From the NCBI RefSeq assembly GCF_004916905.1, contig NZ_SDLV01000019.1, forward strand, positions 62,001 to 126,000: a DNA stretch of 64,000 bases. Direction: 5' to 3'. The stretch is from Chryseobacterium candidae. GTDB taxonomy: Bacteria > Bacteroidota > Bacteroidia > Flavobacteriales > Weeksellaceae. Positions 6,832 through 16,619 of the stretch are shown here, piece by piece. Position 1 is the stretch's first letter, and each line of letters opens with the position of its first letter. The notes below the pieces were generated by a model. That model saw nothing but the letters and a program-made list of their open reading frames with translations, did no database searches and was not told the DNA's origin. The position numbers and the translations under genes are program-made.

Positions 6832-9627
6832 ATGCTTCAAGACCTGTTCAAAAAAATCTTTTTCATTTTTTTGATTTCGTTTCAGATATGGATTCCGGCA
6901 CAAAGCAGCTCCGGAGTAAGTCTTGATATCCGGAATGAATCCAGAACAGATAAAACAGGGATACTGGATCTGATCATCGTCCTTGACAATCAAAGCACAA
7001 ATGATTTCAAAGGAAAGCTGAACATCACGATTCCTCAAGGTTTCAGAAATATTTCAGGAAACAATCTTCAGGTTGAAATGAAGCCTGGTGAACACCTTTT
7101 CTTACCTGTAAAAATACTGGTCAGCAATAATGCCGTTTCGGGAGAATCCCGTCTGGGTTTCCGTCTTTCGGACCTGCAGAATAAAACAATGGCGGAAAAA
7201 GAAATACCTTACACCGTTACTGAAAACAATGCTATGCGCATCACTGCGGAAAATCCTCTGATCTATGTGAATAAGCCTACGGATTCAGTAGAAGTAAGGG
7301 CAAGGGTTTCCAACCTTGGGAACAGAAAGCAGAATGTAACGGTAGTCTTTAAAATTCCGGAAGCTGAGCAGGGAAATGCTTTTATAGAAAAAAAAGGAAG
7401 TATTGGTGTACAGAAAGACTCTGTGTTTGTGTTCCGTTTTCTGCCTTCCGGAATCAGATCCCGCAGTCCTCAGATTTCCGTTACTATTGCAGGCTTCAGA
7501 GAGCCGGACAGAGAAATATTCGGTAACACTACGGTTTCCGTACAGAATGTTTCTTCAGTGCAGCGTTATGAAGATATGGAATCCACCGCTTTTTCCAATT
7601 TTACCAGGAACACCATCACTGCAAGCTACAGACATGCCGGAGAAAACCTTGACATGTATCAGTTGGTAGGTTCGGGAGGCTTCAATCTTCCTTCAGGATA
7701 TATTTTCATCCGGGGGAATATCTATACCATGACGAATCAGAGCGATCCTATTGTGAACAACACCTATCTTACCTATCACAGGGAAAAGAGCGAATTCACG
7801 ATCGGAAATATCAATAAATTACTGGAACTCTCTATGTTTGGAAGAGGACTGGAATATGCCTACACTTCTCCAGATAAAAACAAGAAAATTGAAGCTGGTT
7901 TTGTAGACCAGACGTACAGCCTCATCGAAAGAAATTCTTTTCTGAAATATGGCTATGGATTTTACACCAGAGGAACTCTTGGGGCTCAAAATGCTTCCCG
8001 TAATATCTCCGGAACGTATATTTTCAGGGATGATCCTTACGAAAAAGCCAGACATCATGTAGCCGGAACAGACCTTCAGTATGCCTTCGGCAAAGACTGG
8101 AAAACGAATACCAAGTTATATGGCGGACTGAGTTTCTACGAAAACAACCAGCCCGCGAAGCCTTCCCTGGCTTTGGAATCACAATATTCCGGAATGATCA
8201 AAAAGGTGAATCTGAACGGAAATTATTTCTACAGCACAGATTATTATCCCGGAAACCGAAGGGGAATCCTGCAGATCCAGCAGAATTTCTCTGCAATGGT
8301 CTTCAAAGACCATTATGTATATGCCAACATCATGGCTTCCAACTTTTCGCCTAAATTTTACTTTTACAACAACACCCTGAATTCAAGCAATATAAGACTG
8401 GATACAGGAATCAACTTCCCTAAGAAAGGGAATTTCGGGATGGGACTTGGATATCAGTATCAGGAAGAAAACTCCAACTCTTATAATAATTTCTTCAATG
8501 CACAGCCTTATGAAAAAACGAAACAGCTGAAAGCACAGCGTTTTACGGAATACCTTACCTGGCTGAGCCCTAATAAGCAACACTCCTCTATCTTAAGCAT
8601 GGAGACAGGATTGGTTCAATATCCGGACAACGACAAACAGCAGTTCCAGATGAAAGTAAGCGGAACTTACAGCTACAAATGGCTTACCGTGAACGGGATC
8701 TATCAGCACGGAAGTTATTTCCTTTCCGAATATGCTTTTTCAAAAATGATGAACCAAAGCATTCCCTACGAAAAGCTGTCCCTTTCTGCTTTTGTGAATA
8801 AAAACTTCTTCAACCGTCAGCTGAATGTCACCTCAGGGGTTTCTTATACGGATGATGTTCTGTATGGAAAATCACCTTCCGGCTTTATGAACCTGAAGTA
8901 CTCAAGGGAAAAGTATGCCCTGTATCTGAACTCTTCCTACTTCAGCTATACTGCAGGAAGTTTCACCAATAATCTGCTGACCGTTGAAGCCGGTGTAACC
9001 GTCAATCTTAGAAACAGCACGCTGGATCCGGGTAAAAAAGGCAATATCAAAGCCTTTGTTTATTATGACCTGAATGAAAATAATGTCTATGATGAAGGCG
9101 ACAAAGAAGCGGCAGGCTACCTGATTATGCTCAACAATATTTCATTTAAAACCGACCCGTCCGGTTCTATCAGTTACCGCTCCATTCCTTACGGAAAGTA
9201 TGCCCTGAAACAGGTGATCCAGCAAGGCTGGTATTATGATGAAACCGAATTTACGGTAGACAAGCACCACTACTCTTTTGAGATTCCTCTTCATCAAAAC
9301 GGAACTACCCAGGGAAAGGTAACCTATGATTTTGATTCCAAAACCGCAGTAGATTTCACACCCAAAACCGGAGGGGTACTCTTCAATATTTACCGCAACG
9401 AACAGTTAGTACAGCACATCATCACCGATGACAACGGGGAATTTGCCTCCTTCCTGCCCTCCGGAAATTACAGGATTGAACTGAACAAAAACTCTCTGCC
9501 TTCCAACACCTATTGCGAACGCTCTACAGATACCTTCAAAGTGGAAGCCGGGAAAATAGTAAAACTGGAACCTTTTGTGATTAAGGTGAGGGAGAAGGTG
9601 ATCAGGGTGAAGAAGTTTGGGAATTAA
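6832..9627 (+). CDS. Usher-like outer membrane barrel protein
   Basis: A 931-residue protein with a signal peptide ending PAQ at residue 24. Residues 28-130 and 135-240 form two beta-sandwich-like regions, the first ending a strand with a PGEHLFLPVKI pattern. Residues about 255-735 have the alternating, aromatic-rich strands of a large outer membrane barrel (LTYHREKSEFTIGNINK, GTYIFRDDPY and similar). Residues 736-822 resemble an SdrD-B-type domain (YYDLNENNVYDEGDKEA), and residues 826-931 form a second carboxypeptidase-regulatory-like sandwich. N-terminal domain, barrel and two C-terminal sandwich domains mirror classical ushers, but I see no direct FimD similarity. A different secreted or TonB-independent barrel remains possible. 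Confidence 0.6.
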   Translation: MLQDLFKKIFFIFLISFQIWIPAQSSSGVSLDIRNESRTDKTGILDLIIVLDNQSTNDFKGKLNITIPQGFRNISGNNLQVEMKPGEHLFLPVKILVSNNAVSGESRLGFRLSDLQNKTMAEKEIPYTVTENNAMRITAENPLIYVNKPTDSVEVRARVSNLGNRKQNVTVVFKIPEAEQGNAFIEKKGSIGVQKDSVFVFRFLPSGIRSRSPQISVTIAGFREPDREIFGNTTVSVQNVSSVQRYEDMESTAFSNFTRNTITASYRHAGENLDMYQLVGSGGFNLPSGYIFIRGNIYTMTNQSDPIVNNTYLTYHREKSEFTIGNINKLLELSMFGRGLEYAYTSPDKNKKIEAGFVDQTYSLIERNSFLKYGYGFYTRGTLGAQNASRNISGTYIFRDDPYEKARHHVAGTDLQYAFGKDWKTNTKLYGGLSFYENNQPAKPSLALESQYSGMIKKVNLNGNYFYSTDYYPGNRRGILQIQQNFSAMVFKDHYVYANIMASNFSPKFYFYNNTLNSSNIRLDTGINFPKKGNFGMGLGYQYQEENSNSYNNFFNAQPYEKTKQLKAQRFTEYLTWLSPNKQHSSILSMETGLVQYPDNDKQQFQMKVSGTYSYKWLTVNGIYQHGSYFLSEYAFSKMMNQSIPYEKLSLSAFVNKNFFNRQLNVTSGVSYTDDVLYGKSPSGFMNLKYSREKYALYLNSSYFSYTAGSFTNNLLTVEAGVTVNLRNSTLDPGKKGNIKAFVYYDLNENNVYDEGDKEAAGYLIMLNNISFKTDPSGSISYRSIPYGKYALKQVIQQGWYYDETEFTVDKHHYSFEIPLHQNGTTQGKVTYDFDSKTAVDFTPKTGGVLFNIYRNEQLVQHIITDDNGEFASFLPSGNYRIELNKNSLPSNTYCERSTDTFKVEAGKIVKLEPFVIKVREKVIRVKKFGN

Positions 9628-9760
9628 AGTAATCGGAATATAACTCACCATTTACTTACATTATTATGAACTTTCACAGCAGTATCTATGTATAAATTAA
9701 CTAAAAGATTAAGAAATGGATACTTAAATACCAATAAAAATTGAGTAGAGATTTTAACTA

Positions 9761-10392
9761 TTATAAAGTTTCCTTGATTAGGTTTGTAATGTTAGGTAAA
9801 TTATTTGTAAACCAATCCGGAAGATCAGAAACTTCAACAGAGATTGCAGGAATGCCATTTTCTATCTTTACTAATTCAATATGCTCAAGTCCTGAGGTAT
9901 CATAAATATCTACAGTATCAAACATATGAAAATGAATATCTAGTTTTTCAAGATTACCATAAAAATTAGCAGCAATTGTCGCCGGATCAACATAATGCCC
10001 ACCTTCCTTTGATCTTGTAATTACTCTTAATTCGAAATATTTGTATCTGTTAATCCAAAGAAAATAAGATGAATATTATATCCAAAATTTTTAAATCTTC
10101 TTGGAACATCCCATGTTGCTTCGTTGGTAAAATGTCCCTCATAAGCAAAATTCACTTGATTAGCAAGTGCTGAATCTGTTAGGTTCTCAAAAGTTGTGTG
10201 TACAATTTCTGCAGCCCGCCGGGTACATTCTTTAGATGATTTAATTCCACTATCCCAAAACTCCTTCTTCTTTATCATCAATAGCTTATCTCCGTCAAAA
10301 ACGTCTTCTCGTAATGATTCAGGAATATAGGCTGTACCTAAACTCGACTTTCCTGCTCCATTAGACCCAGTGATAATATATAGATTGGGCAT
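9761..10392 (-). pseudogene. Zeta-toxin-like P-loop ATPase, frameshifted
   Basis: The first 121 codons encode a P-loop protein starting MPNLYIITGSNGAGKSS (Walker A GSNGAGKS), with an EGHFTN segment typical of small zeta-like or predicted ABC-type ATPases. The frame stops at 10027-10029. A second frame continues without interruption to 9761. It reads LRVITRSKEGGHYVDP, the R-x(6)-GGHxV region expected next in this family, and then about 75 residues more. One missing base near 10030-10034 explains the break. The repaired protein would be about 210 residues. It is probably inactive, or the shift is a sequencing error. It lies two bases after its small partner gene. Confidence 0.75.
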
Positions 10393-10394
10393 TT

Positions 10395-10652
10395 TTATAC
10401 AAGTTCGGCAAAACTCAATTTTTTTCGCAAACCTTTTGCTTCATTATCAGAAAGCCTTCTCAGAATATTAATATCCGTTTTTGATTGTTGAGCTGAAACT
10501 ACTACGATAGTTCCATCAGGATATTCAAGATAACATTCTTTAGTTCCTAATTCCTTTGTATTGATCATAAAAGGTTGCCCTGCACGAAGTTTTTGTTCAC
10601 GTAATTTTTTTACAAGAACTTTACTGTTATTAGGTGGGAATTTTACTTTCAT
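10395..10652 (-). CDS. Small partner protein of the zeta-like ATPase
   Basis: Start taken at the ATG at 10652 (85 residues, MKVKFPPNNSK). It is a basic, soluble small protein with a middle segment predicted to form strands (ECYLEYPDGTIVVVS) and a helical C-terminus (RRLSDNEAKGLRKKLSFAELV). The gene lies two bases upstream of the zeta-like ATPase in the same direction, the usual arrangement of a toxin-antitoxin or similar pair. I do not recognise the family, and an antitoxin role is only a positional guess. It is divergent from the Fic gene, separated by about 170 bp. Confidence 0.55.
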   Translation of the reverse strand: MKVKFPPNNSKVLVKKLREQKLRAGQPFMINTKELGTKECYLEYPDGTIVVVSAQQSKTDINILRRLSDNEAKGLRKKLSFAELV

Positions 10653-10790
10653 AATACTCTCGAATTTACAAATAAAATTTGAATTATACAATAAATGGTT
10701 CTAAGAATGTGTAGACCAACCAAACTGTCTTTTTAGACTTCAATCACTAGTTTATTTTCAAAATATCTAACCGGTTCTCATATAAATCCC

Positions 10791-10798
10791 TATCTTTG
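10791..10798 (+). promoter_or_regulatory. Bacteroidota -7 box of the fic gene
   Basis: TATCTTTG matches TAnnTTTG, 28 bp before the fic ATG. It touches the palindrome that follows. No clear -33 TTG is visible at the usual distance. Confidence 0.45.
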
Positions 10799-10821
10799 AT
10801 AGTATCATATGATACTATCAA
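10796..10821. promoter_or_regulatory. 26-bp perfect palindrome, likely operator of fic
   Basis: The half-site TTGATAGTATCAT is followed directly by its exact reverse complement, with no spacer. It overlaps the 3' end of the -7 box and ends four bases before the fic ATG at 10826. A spacer-free perfect palindrome at this position is typical of a repressor dimer site. Confidence 0.65.
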
Positions 10822-10825
10822 GAAT

Positions 10826-11785
10826 ATGAAAACTCCCTATACCATTACAGACACCATTTTATTCTTAGTGGCTTCTATTTCTGAGAAGATAGGAGAAATC
10901 AATGCATCACATCTTTATAAACCTGTCACTGAATTAAGAAAGAAAAACAGAATCAAAACCATTCAGGCTTCATTGGAAATTGAGGGAAATACTATTACTG
11001 AAGAGCAGATAACTGCTTTGTTGGAAAATAAAAGAGTCATTGCTCCTCAAAAAGATATTCTTGAAGTACAGAATGCGATACAGGTGTATGAAGAAATCAA
11101 TCAGCTTAATCCTTATCACTTAAAAGATCTGGAAAAAGCACATTCCATTCTGATGAAAGGTCTGGTTGCCCATCCCGGTAAGTTAAGAACCACTAATGTG
11201 GGCATCATTAAAGGTTCAAAAGTAGAACATATAGCACCGGGAGGCACCATGGTAAAAGGATTAATGAAAGACCTCTTTGCTTACCTGAAAAAAGACAAAG
11301 ACCTGATTTTAATTAAAAGCTGTGTCTTCCACTATGAGTTTGAATTTATACATCCTTTTACAGATGGTAACGGAAGAATGGGCAGGCTCTGGCAAACCTT
11401 GATTCTGATGCAGCAATATCCTGTATTTGAATATCTGCCCGTAGAAACCCTAATCAAACAAAAACAGGCTGAATATTATAATACCTTATCAGAATCTGAT
11501 AAAAAGGGAATTTCTACCCCTTTTATAGAATTTATGCTCGGTATTATCCTCGAATCTCTACAGGAACTTTTACAATCTCAAAATAAAACATTGTATACAG
11601 AAGACAGAATTTTCTTATTTAAAGAGAAAGTAAAACAAAATACGTTCAGCAGGAAAGACTATATGCAGAACTTCAGGAGTATTTCCGCTCCCACTGCAAG
11701 CAGAGACCTGAAATGGGCGGTTGAACAGGGTATTTTATTAAAATCCGGAGAACAGAGGCTGACAGAATATTGGTTTAAAGAATAA
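10826..11785 (+). CDS. Fic family protein (probable AMP-transferase)
   Basis: Start set at the ATG at 10826 (319 residues); a TTG ten codons upstream lies inside the palindrome. The active-site motif HPFTDGNGRMGR near residue 180 matches HxFx[DE]GNGRxxR, with the catalytic His and the phosphate-binding residues all present. An inhibitory-helix motif [ST]xxxE[GN] appears as SLEIEGN near residue 50, so autoinhibition of the class II type is expected. The C-terminal 90 residues look like a winged-helix region. Fic enzymes usually transfer AMP from ATP to a Tyr, Thr or Ser of a target protein. The target is unknown. The neighbours are restriction genes. Confidence 0.88.
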   Translation: MKTPYTITDTILFLVASISEKIGEINASHLYKPVTELRKKNRIKTIQASLEIEGNTITEEQITALLENKRVIAPQKDILEVQNAIQVYEEINQLNPYHLKDLEKAHSILMKGLVAHPGKLRTTNVGIIKGSKVEHIAPGGTMVKGLMKDLFAYLKKDKDLILIKSCVFHYEFEFIHPFTDGNGRMGRLWQTLILMQQYPVFEYLPVETLIKQKQAEYYNTLSESDKKGISTPFIEFMLGIILESLQELLQSQNKTLYTEDRIFLFKEKVKQNTFSRKDYMQNFRSISAPTASRDLKWAVEQGILLKSGEQRLTEYWFKE

Positions 11786-11917
11786 AGAAGCAATATTAAT
11801 TTAGACGATCAATAAATCCTTCAAACTCTTAAATATTGATAATAAAATAATAGAAATTTTAACACTAAAAAATAGAAATTACTTGTCTTATTTCTTCGTT
11901 TGAGGATCTCGGAATCT

Positions 11918-11925
11918 TATCTTTG
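11918..11925 (+). promoter_or_regulatory. -7 box of the hsd operon
   Basis: TATCTTTG matches TAnnTTTG, 31 bp before the chosen hsdR start. A TTG at 11900-11902 lies 15 bases upstream, a little closer than the usual spacing. Confidence 0.5.
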
Positions 11926-11955
11926 CCGAACCAAAATAATAACAGAAAATTTCTA

Positions 11956-14900
11956 ATGGCATTTAACGAAAATTCCAGAGTTAAAATACCGGCCCTTCTT
12001 CATCTTATGAAGTTGGGCTATAAGTATATTCCATTTTCAGAACAGAATCGTAGAGATCAAACTAATATTTTTGAAGAAATTTTTGTAGAAAGTCTTTTGC
12101 GCATCAATTCGGATATATCCAAAGAAGATATCTTACGTGTATTAGATGAAATTACTTTAGAATTAGACTATGAGGATTTAGGAAGAAAGTTTTTTCAAAG
12201 ACTTACTGCTAACTCTGGCATTAAACTGATAGACTTTAAGAACTTCAACAACAATAGTTTTCATGTAACAGCTGAGCTAACAGCCAAAAACGCAGACGAA
12301 GAATTCAGACCAGATATTACAATTTTGATAAATGGTATGCCACTGGCTTTTGTAGAAGTAAAAAAACCACACAATAAGCAAGGGGTACTTGATGAAAGAA
12401 CTCGTATAAATAGCCGTTTCAAAAACAAACATTTCCGACGTTTTGCCAATATCACGCAATTGATGGTCTTCTCCAATAATATGGAATATGAAGATGGTAT
12501 CGTAGAACCTGTTTTTGGAGCTTTTTATGCAACAACAGCTTATGCTGATCTACACTTTAACTATTTCCGTGAAGATGAAGAATTTCCAGTTAAACAAAAA
12601 TTTGGAATAATTTCAGAGTCTGAAGAAAATACAATTCTAAAAGACAACAATTTATTAGTTATTAAACATAGCCCTGAGTTTAAAGTTAATAAAGAACTTT
12701 ATACACCTACGCACCGTATACTTACTTCTTTATTTAGCAGGGAACGTCTGGCTTTTATATTACGTTATGCCATTGCTTATGTAGAAGAAGAAAATGGTTT
12801 GCAAAAACATATTATGCGTTATCCGCAGATTTTTGCAACCATGGCGATTACTCAAAAATTAAGTGAAGGAAAAAACAAAGGAATTATCTGGCATACACAG
12901 GGTTCAGGAAAAACGGCTTTGGCTTTTTTTAATGTTAAACATCTGACCGATTATTACCAGAAACAAAATACTATTCCAAAGTTCTATTTTATTGTAGATA
13001 GAATTGATTTATTGATTCAGGCTTCTACAGAATTTTCTAATCGTGGTTTAAAAGTTAATCAAGTTAATTCCCGTCAGGAATTTATTAAAGATTTGCAGGT
13101 TGTAGGTGCCATTCATAATGATAGTGGACAAGCAGAAATTACAGTAGTCAATATTCAGAAGTTTAGTGAAGATTCAACCATTATTAAACTGCCGGATTAT
13201 GATATTAATACACAACGTGTTTATTTCTTGGATGAAGCTCATAGAAGTTATAATCCAAAAGGTAACTATCTTGCTAATCTTATCAATTCAGACAGAAATG
13301 CTGTAATAATTGCATTAACCGGAACTCCATTGTTAAGAGAAGTCACTAAGGAATATGATTCTAAACTACTCTTTGGGAACTATATTCACAAATACTATTA
13401 TAACCGTTCCATTGCAGATGGCTACACCTTACGTTTGATTCGTGAAGAAATCGAAGGCAGCTTCAAAATGGAAATGAAGGAAGTAATGGAGCAGATCAAA
13501 TTACTGAAAGGTGACATCAAAATATCGGACGTTTATGCCGAAAGACCATTTGCACAAGGATTAATTAATTATATAACTAAAGATCTCATAGAATTCAGAG
13601 ATCGCTGGAAAGATGAATCTTTGGGAGGAATGGTTGTTTGTGATTCTTCTAAGCAAGCTAAAATGTTGTTCCAATTATTTGAAGAACAATATGGCAAACA
13701 GGAAACAGATGCAGATAAACTACCATTAGTTGCGGAAACATCTGCTCCTTATAGTAAACGCAAGAAGGACAAATTAACCGCTGCATTAATTCTGCACGAC
13801 GAAAATGATAAATCCACTCGTAAGGAACTGATAAAAGCGTACAAAGGGGGAAAAGTAGACATCCTTTTTGTATATAATATGTTATTGACTGGTTTTGATG
13901 CCAAACGATTAAAAAAACTTTATTTAGCACGTGTTATTCAGGATCACAATTTGTTGCAGACATTAACCCGAGTAAACCGTCCTTACAAAAACTATCAATA
14001 TGGTTATGTAGTAGATTTTGCCGACATATCTAAAGCTTTTGACCGTACCAATCAACTGTACTTTAAAGAATTGCAGGATGAGCTTGGCGATGAGATGGAA
14101 ATGTATTCTAACCTGTTCAAATCAGAAGAAGAAATCAGAGAAGAGATTGAGAATATCAAAGAAACACTTTTCCATTATGATACTGAAAACAGGGAAATAT
14201 TCTCACAGCAAATAGCTCAGCTAACGGATAAAAAGGAATTATTACAGTTGGTAAAAGCCTTACGTACTGCAAAAGAATTAAAAAACCTGATAGCATTGCA
14301 GGACCTGCAAGGGCTGGGAGAACTCATAGACTTCGAAATTCTGAACCGCTTATTAATTGAAGCTCAAAATCGTTTAGACAATCTCAATCTTCTTGAAAAC
14401 CTTGCTAATGCCGAAGAAACCCAAAATCTTCTGAGTATTGCATTAGAGGATATTGTTTTCCAATTTATTAAAGTAGGAGAAGAAGAACTAAAGCTGGCAG
14501 ATGAACTGAAAGATCAGCTTCGTAAAACACGTGAAGCTCTGCAAAACAATTTTGACCAGAACGATCCCGTTTTTGTGAGTTTAAGAGAAGAATTAGAACG
14601 TATCTTCAAGAAAAAAAATCTCACCGAAACAACGCAAGCTGAAATGGTAGAAAACTTACCTTTGCTGCGTAAAATATATGATGAAGCCAAAGAGCTGAAC
14701 CGTAAAAATGCATTATTGAAAGCCAAGTACAACAACGATGAAAAATACGTCCGAATCCATAAGCGATTGATCGAGAAAGGAAAACTTAATGCTAAAGAAA
14801 CTCAATTATACAGAGCACTGATGCAGGTGAAAAATGAAGTAGACACCAGACTTGAAGGACAGGAAGATTATTTAAATAATGAAGAACTATTCGAACGTTA

Positions 14901-15027
14901 TTTGGTTCGGTTAGTGGCTCAAAGTTTTGTGATAGAAGAAAAATTAGATTTAGATGCAGGTGCCAGACAAAACATTGGTAACCTTATTGGAAAAGAATAT
15001 TTACAGCTGTATAACAACAGAATATAA
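11956..15027 (+). CDS. hsdR: Type I restriction enzyme, R subunit (HsdR)
   Basis: The ATG at 11956 gives 1023 residues starting MAFNENSRVK; an in-frame TTG at 11923 is less likely. The N-terminal nuclease domain has the PD-(D/E)xK residues (RPDITIL, then EVKKP, about residues 119-138). The helicase part has Walker A (HTQGSGKT, near 315), a DEAH box (FLDEAH) and further motor motifs (TGTPLL, TLTRVNRP). The C-terminal region is helical and charged, as expected for contact with the methylase core. HsdR moves DNA and cuts it far from an unmethylated site. hsdM follows after two bases. Confidence 0.95.
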   Translation: MAFNENSRVKIPALLHLMKLGYKYIPFSEQNRRDQTNIFEEIFVESLLRINSDISKEDILRVLDEITLELDYEDLGRKFFQRLTANSGIKLIDFKNFNNNSFHVTAELTAKNADEEFRPDITILINGMPLAFVEVKKPHNKQGVLDERTRINSRFKNKHFRRFANITQLMVFSNNMEYEDGIVEPVFGAFYATTAYADLHFNYFREDEEFPVKQKFGIISESEENTILKDNNLLVIKHSPEFKVNKELYTPTHRILTSLFSRERLAFILRYAIAYVEEENGLQKHIMRYPQIFATMAITQKLSEGKNKGIIWHTQGSGKTALAFFNVKHLTDYYQKQNTIPKFYFIVDRIDLLIQASTEFSNRGLKVNQVNSRQEFIKDLQVVGAIHNDSGQAEITVVNIQKFSEDSTIIKLPDYDINTQRVYFLDEAHRSYNPKGNYLANLINSDRNAVIIALTGTPLLREVTKEYDSKLLFGNYIHKYYYNRSIADGYTLRLIREEIEGSFKMEMKEVMEQIKLLKGDIKISDVYAERPFAQGLINYITKDLIEFRDRWKDESLGGMVVCDSSKQAKMLFQLFEEQYGKQETDADKLPLVAETSAPYSKRKKDKLTAALILHDENDKSTRKELIKAYKGGKVDILFVYNMLLTGFDAKRLKKLYLARVIQDHNLLQTLTRVNRPYKNYQYGYVVDFADISKAFDRTNQLYFKELQDELGDEMEMYSNLFKSEEEIREEIENIKETLFHYDTENREIFSQQIAQLTDKKELLQLVKALRTAKELKNLIALQDLQGLGELIDFEILNRLLIEAQNRLDNLNLLENLANAEETQNLLSIALEDIVFQFIKVGEEELKLADELKDQLRKTREALQNNFDQNDPVFVSLREELERIFKKKNLTETTQAEMVENLPLLRKIYDEAKELNRKNALLKAKYNNDEKYVRIHKRLIEKGKLNAKETQLYRALMQVKNEVDTRLEGQEDYLNNEELFERYLVRLVAQSFVIEEKLDLDAGARQNIGNLIGKEYLQLYNNRI

Positions 15028-15029
15028 AA

Positions 15030-16619
15030 ATGACGCAGGATATAACATACACAACAAAAACCAAACAACTTATTGACAACCTAAAAAGTGTCTGTGCTAA
15101 TTTTGGCCTTGGAAACGACGGTAACGAATTCAAGATTATATCACAGATGTTTCTGTATAAATTTTTAAATGACAAATTTAACTACGAAGTAAAAAAAGAG
15201 CAACAGAAATTAGGAAAAGATATAGATTCCGATCTCCTGATGGATTTATTGGATGAAAATGTCCCAAGATTAAGACAAGATCAATTAATATCACATCTGC
15301 ACAATATTCAAAACGATGGAGATTTTGCTAAAACATTTGACGATACACTATTAGATATTAGTAAACAAAATGCAGGGATATTTTCTATCAAATCTTATCT
15401 GGGTGCTAAAGATAAATTGTTTGATGAATTGAGCCAGTTTATTTCTGATGCTTCACAAAGAGATGCTTTCTGCAAAGCATTGATTAATAAATTATTTGAA
15501 TTTAGTTTTGAGTTCGAGGATTATTTCAGTGAAAAATATGATTTCTTTAAAGATATTTTTGAGTATTTAATCAAGGATTATAATTCAGATTCCGGGGGGA
15601 AATATGCAGAATATTACACGCCTAATGCTGTTTCTCGTATTATTGCAAACATTTTGGTTCCAGAGCCCGTTAAACAAGCAAAATGCTATGATCCAAGTGT
15701 AGGATCGGGTTCATTATTAATGTCCTTGGCTCATAAAATTGGAGAAGATAAGTGTACCATTTATTCTGAAGATATTTCGCAAAAGTCGAGTACCATGCTG
15801 CGACTGAATCTAATCTTGAATGATCTTACGCATAGTATTCCTAATATCATTAAAACCAATACCATTTCACAACCTTATTATCTGGAGAAACAAAAGTTTG
15901 ACTATATTGTATCAAACCCTCCTTTTAAACTGGATTTTTCAGATTTCAGAAATGATTTGGAAAAAGATAGTTTTAAAGAACGCTTCTTTGCAGGTATCCC
16001 TAATATTCCGAAAACCAAAAAGGAATCCATGGCTATCTATCTGCTATTTATCCAACACATTATGTACAGTTTAAATGATAGTGGAAAAGCAGCTATTGTA
16101 GTTCCTACCGGATTTATTACAGCACAAAGCGGTATAGAAAAGAAAATACGCGAACGTTTAATAGATAAAGGCTGGCTACGAGGTGTGGTAAGTATGCCTA
16201 GCAATATTTTTGCAAGCACAGGTACTAACGTATCTGTATTGTTTATAGATAAAAAAGCTGATAGTAAAAATATTGTATTAATGGATGCCAGTAAGCTTGG
16301 TGAAACCGTAAAAGAAGGCAAAAATCAGCGTACTGTCCTTACCCGTAAGGAAGAAGCCAATATAGTAGAAACTTTTAACAATAGAATAGCTGTTGAAGAC
16401 CTTTCTGTAATTGTAACCACAAAACAAGTAAAAGAAAAGAATTATTCCTTTTCTGCCGGACAATATTTTGAAGTAAAAATAGAATATACAGATATTACAG
16501 CTAATGAATTTCAAAAGAAGATTCAAGGTTTCGAAGAAAGTCTGAATCTTCTTTTTGCAGAAGGAAATCGTTTAGACACTGAAATTCAGAAACAATTAAA
16601 AAGATTAAAATATGAATAA
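15030..16619 (+). CDS. hsdM: Type I restriction-modification methylase, M subunit (HsdM)
   Basis: A 529-residue N6-adenine methylase. The SAM-binding motif I is DPSVGSGSLL near residue 223, and the catalytic motif IV NPPF (IVSNPPF) lies near residue 297. The N-terminal 150 residues form the helical HsdM_N-type domain (FLNDKFNYEV). With HsdS it methylates the recognition site and protects host DNA. The last eight bases overlap hsdS, which supports coupled translation of M and S. Confidence 0.95.
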   Translation: MTQDITYTTKTKQLIDNLKSVCANFGLGNDGNEFKIISQMFLYKFLNDKFNYEVKKEQQKLGKDIDSDLLMDLLDENVPRLRQDQLISHLHNIQNDGDFAKTFDDTLLDISKQNAGIFSIKSYLGAKDKLFDELSQFISDASQRDAFCKALINKLFEFSFEFEDYFSEKYDFFKDIFEYLIKDYNSDSGGKYAEYYTPNAVSRIIANILVPEPVKQAKCYDPSVGSGSLLMSLAHKIGEDKCTIYSEDISQKSSTMLRLNLILNDLTHSIPNIIKTNTISQPYYLEKQKFDYIVSNPPFKLDFSDFRNDLEKDSFKERFFAGIPNIPKTKKESMAIYLLFIQHIMYSLNDSGKAAIVVPTGFITAQSGIEKKIRERLIDKGWLRGVVSMPSNIFASTGTNVSVLFIDKKADSKNIVLMDASKLGETVKEGKNQRTVLTRKEEANIVETFNNRIAVEDLSVIVTTKQVKEKNYSFSAGQYFEVKIEYTDITANEFQKKIQGFEESLNLLFAEGNRLDTEIQKQLKRLKYE

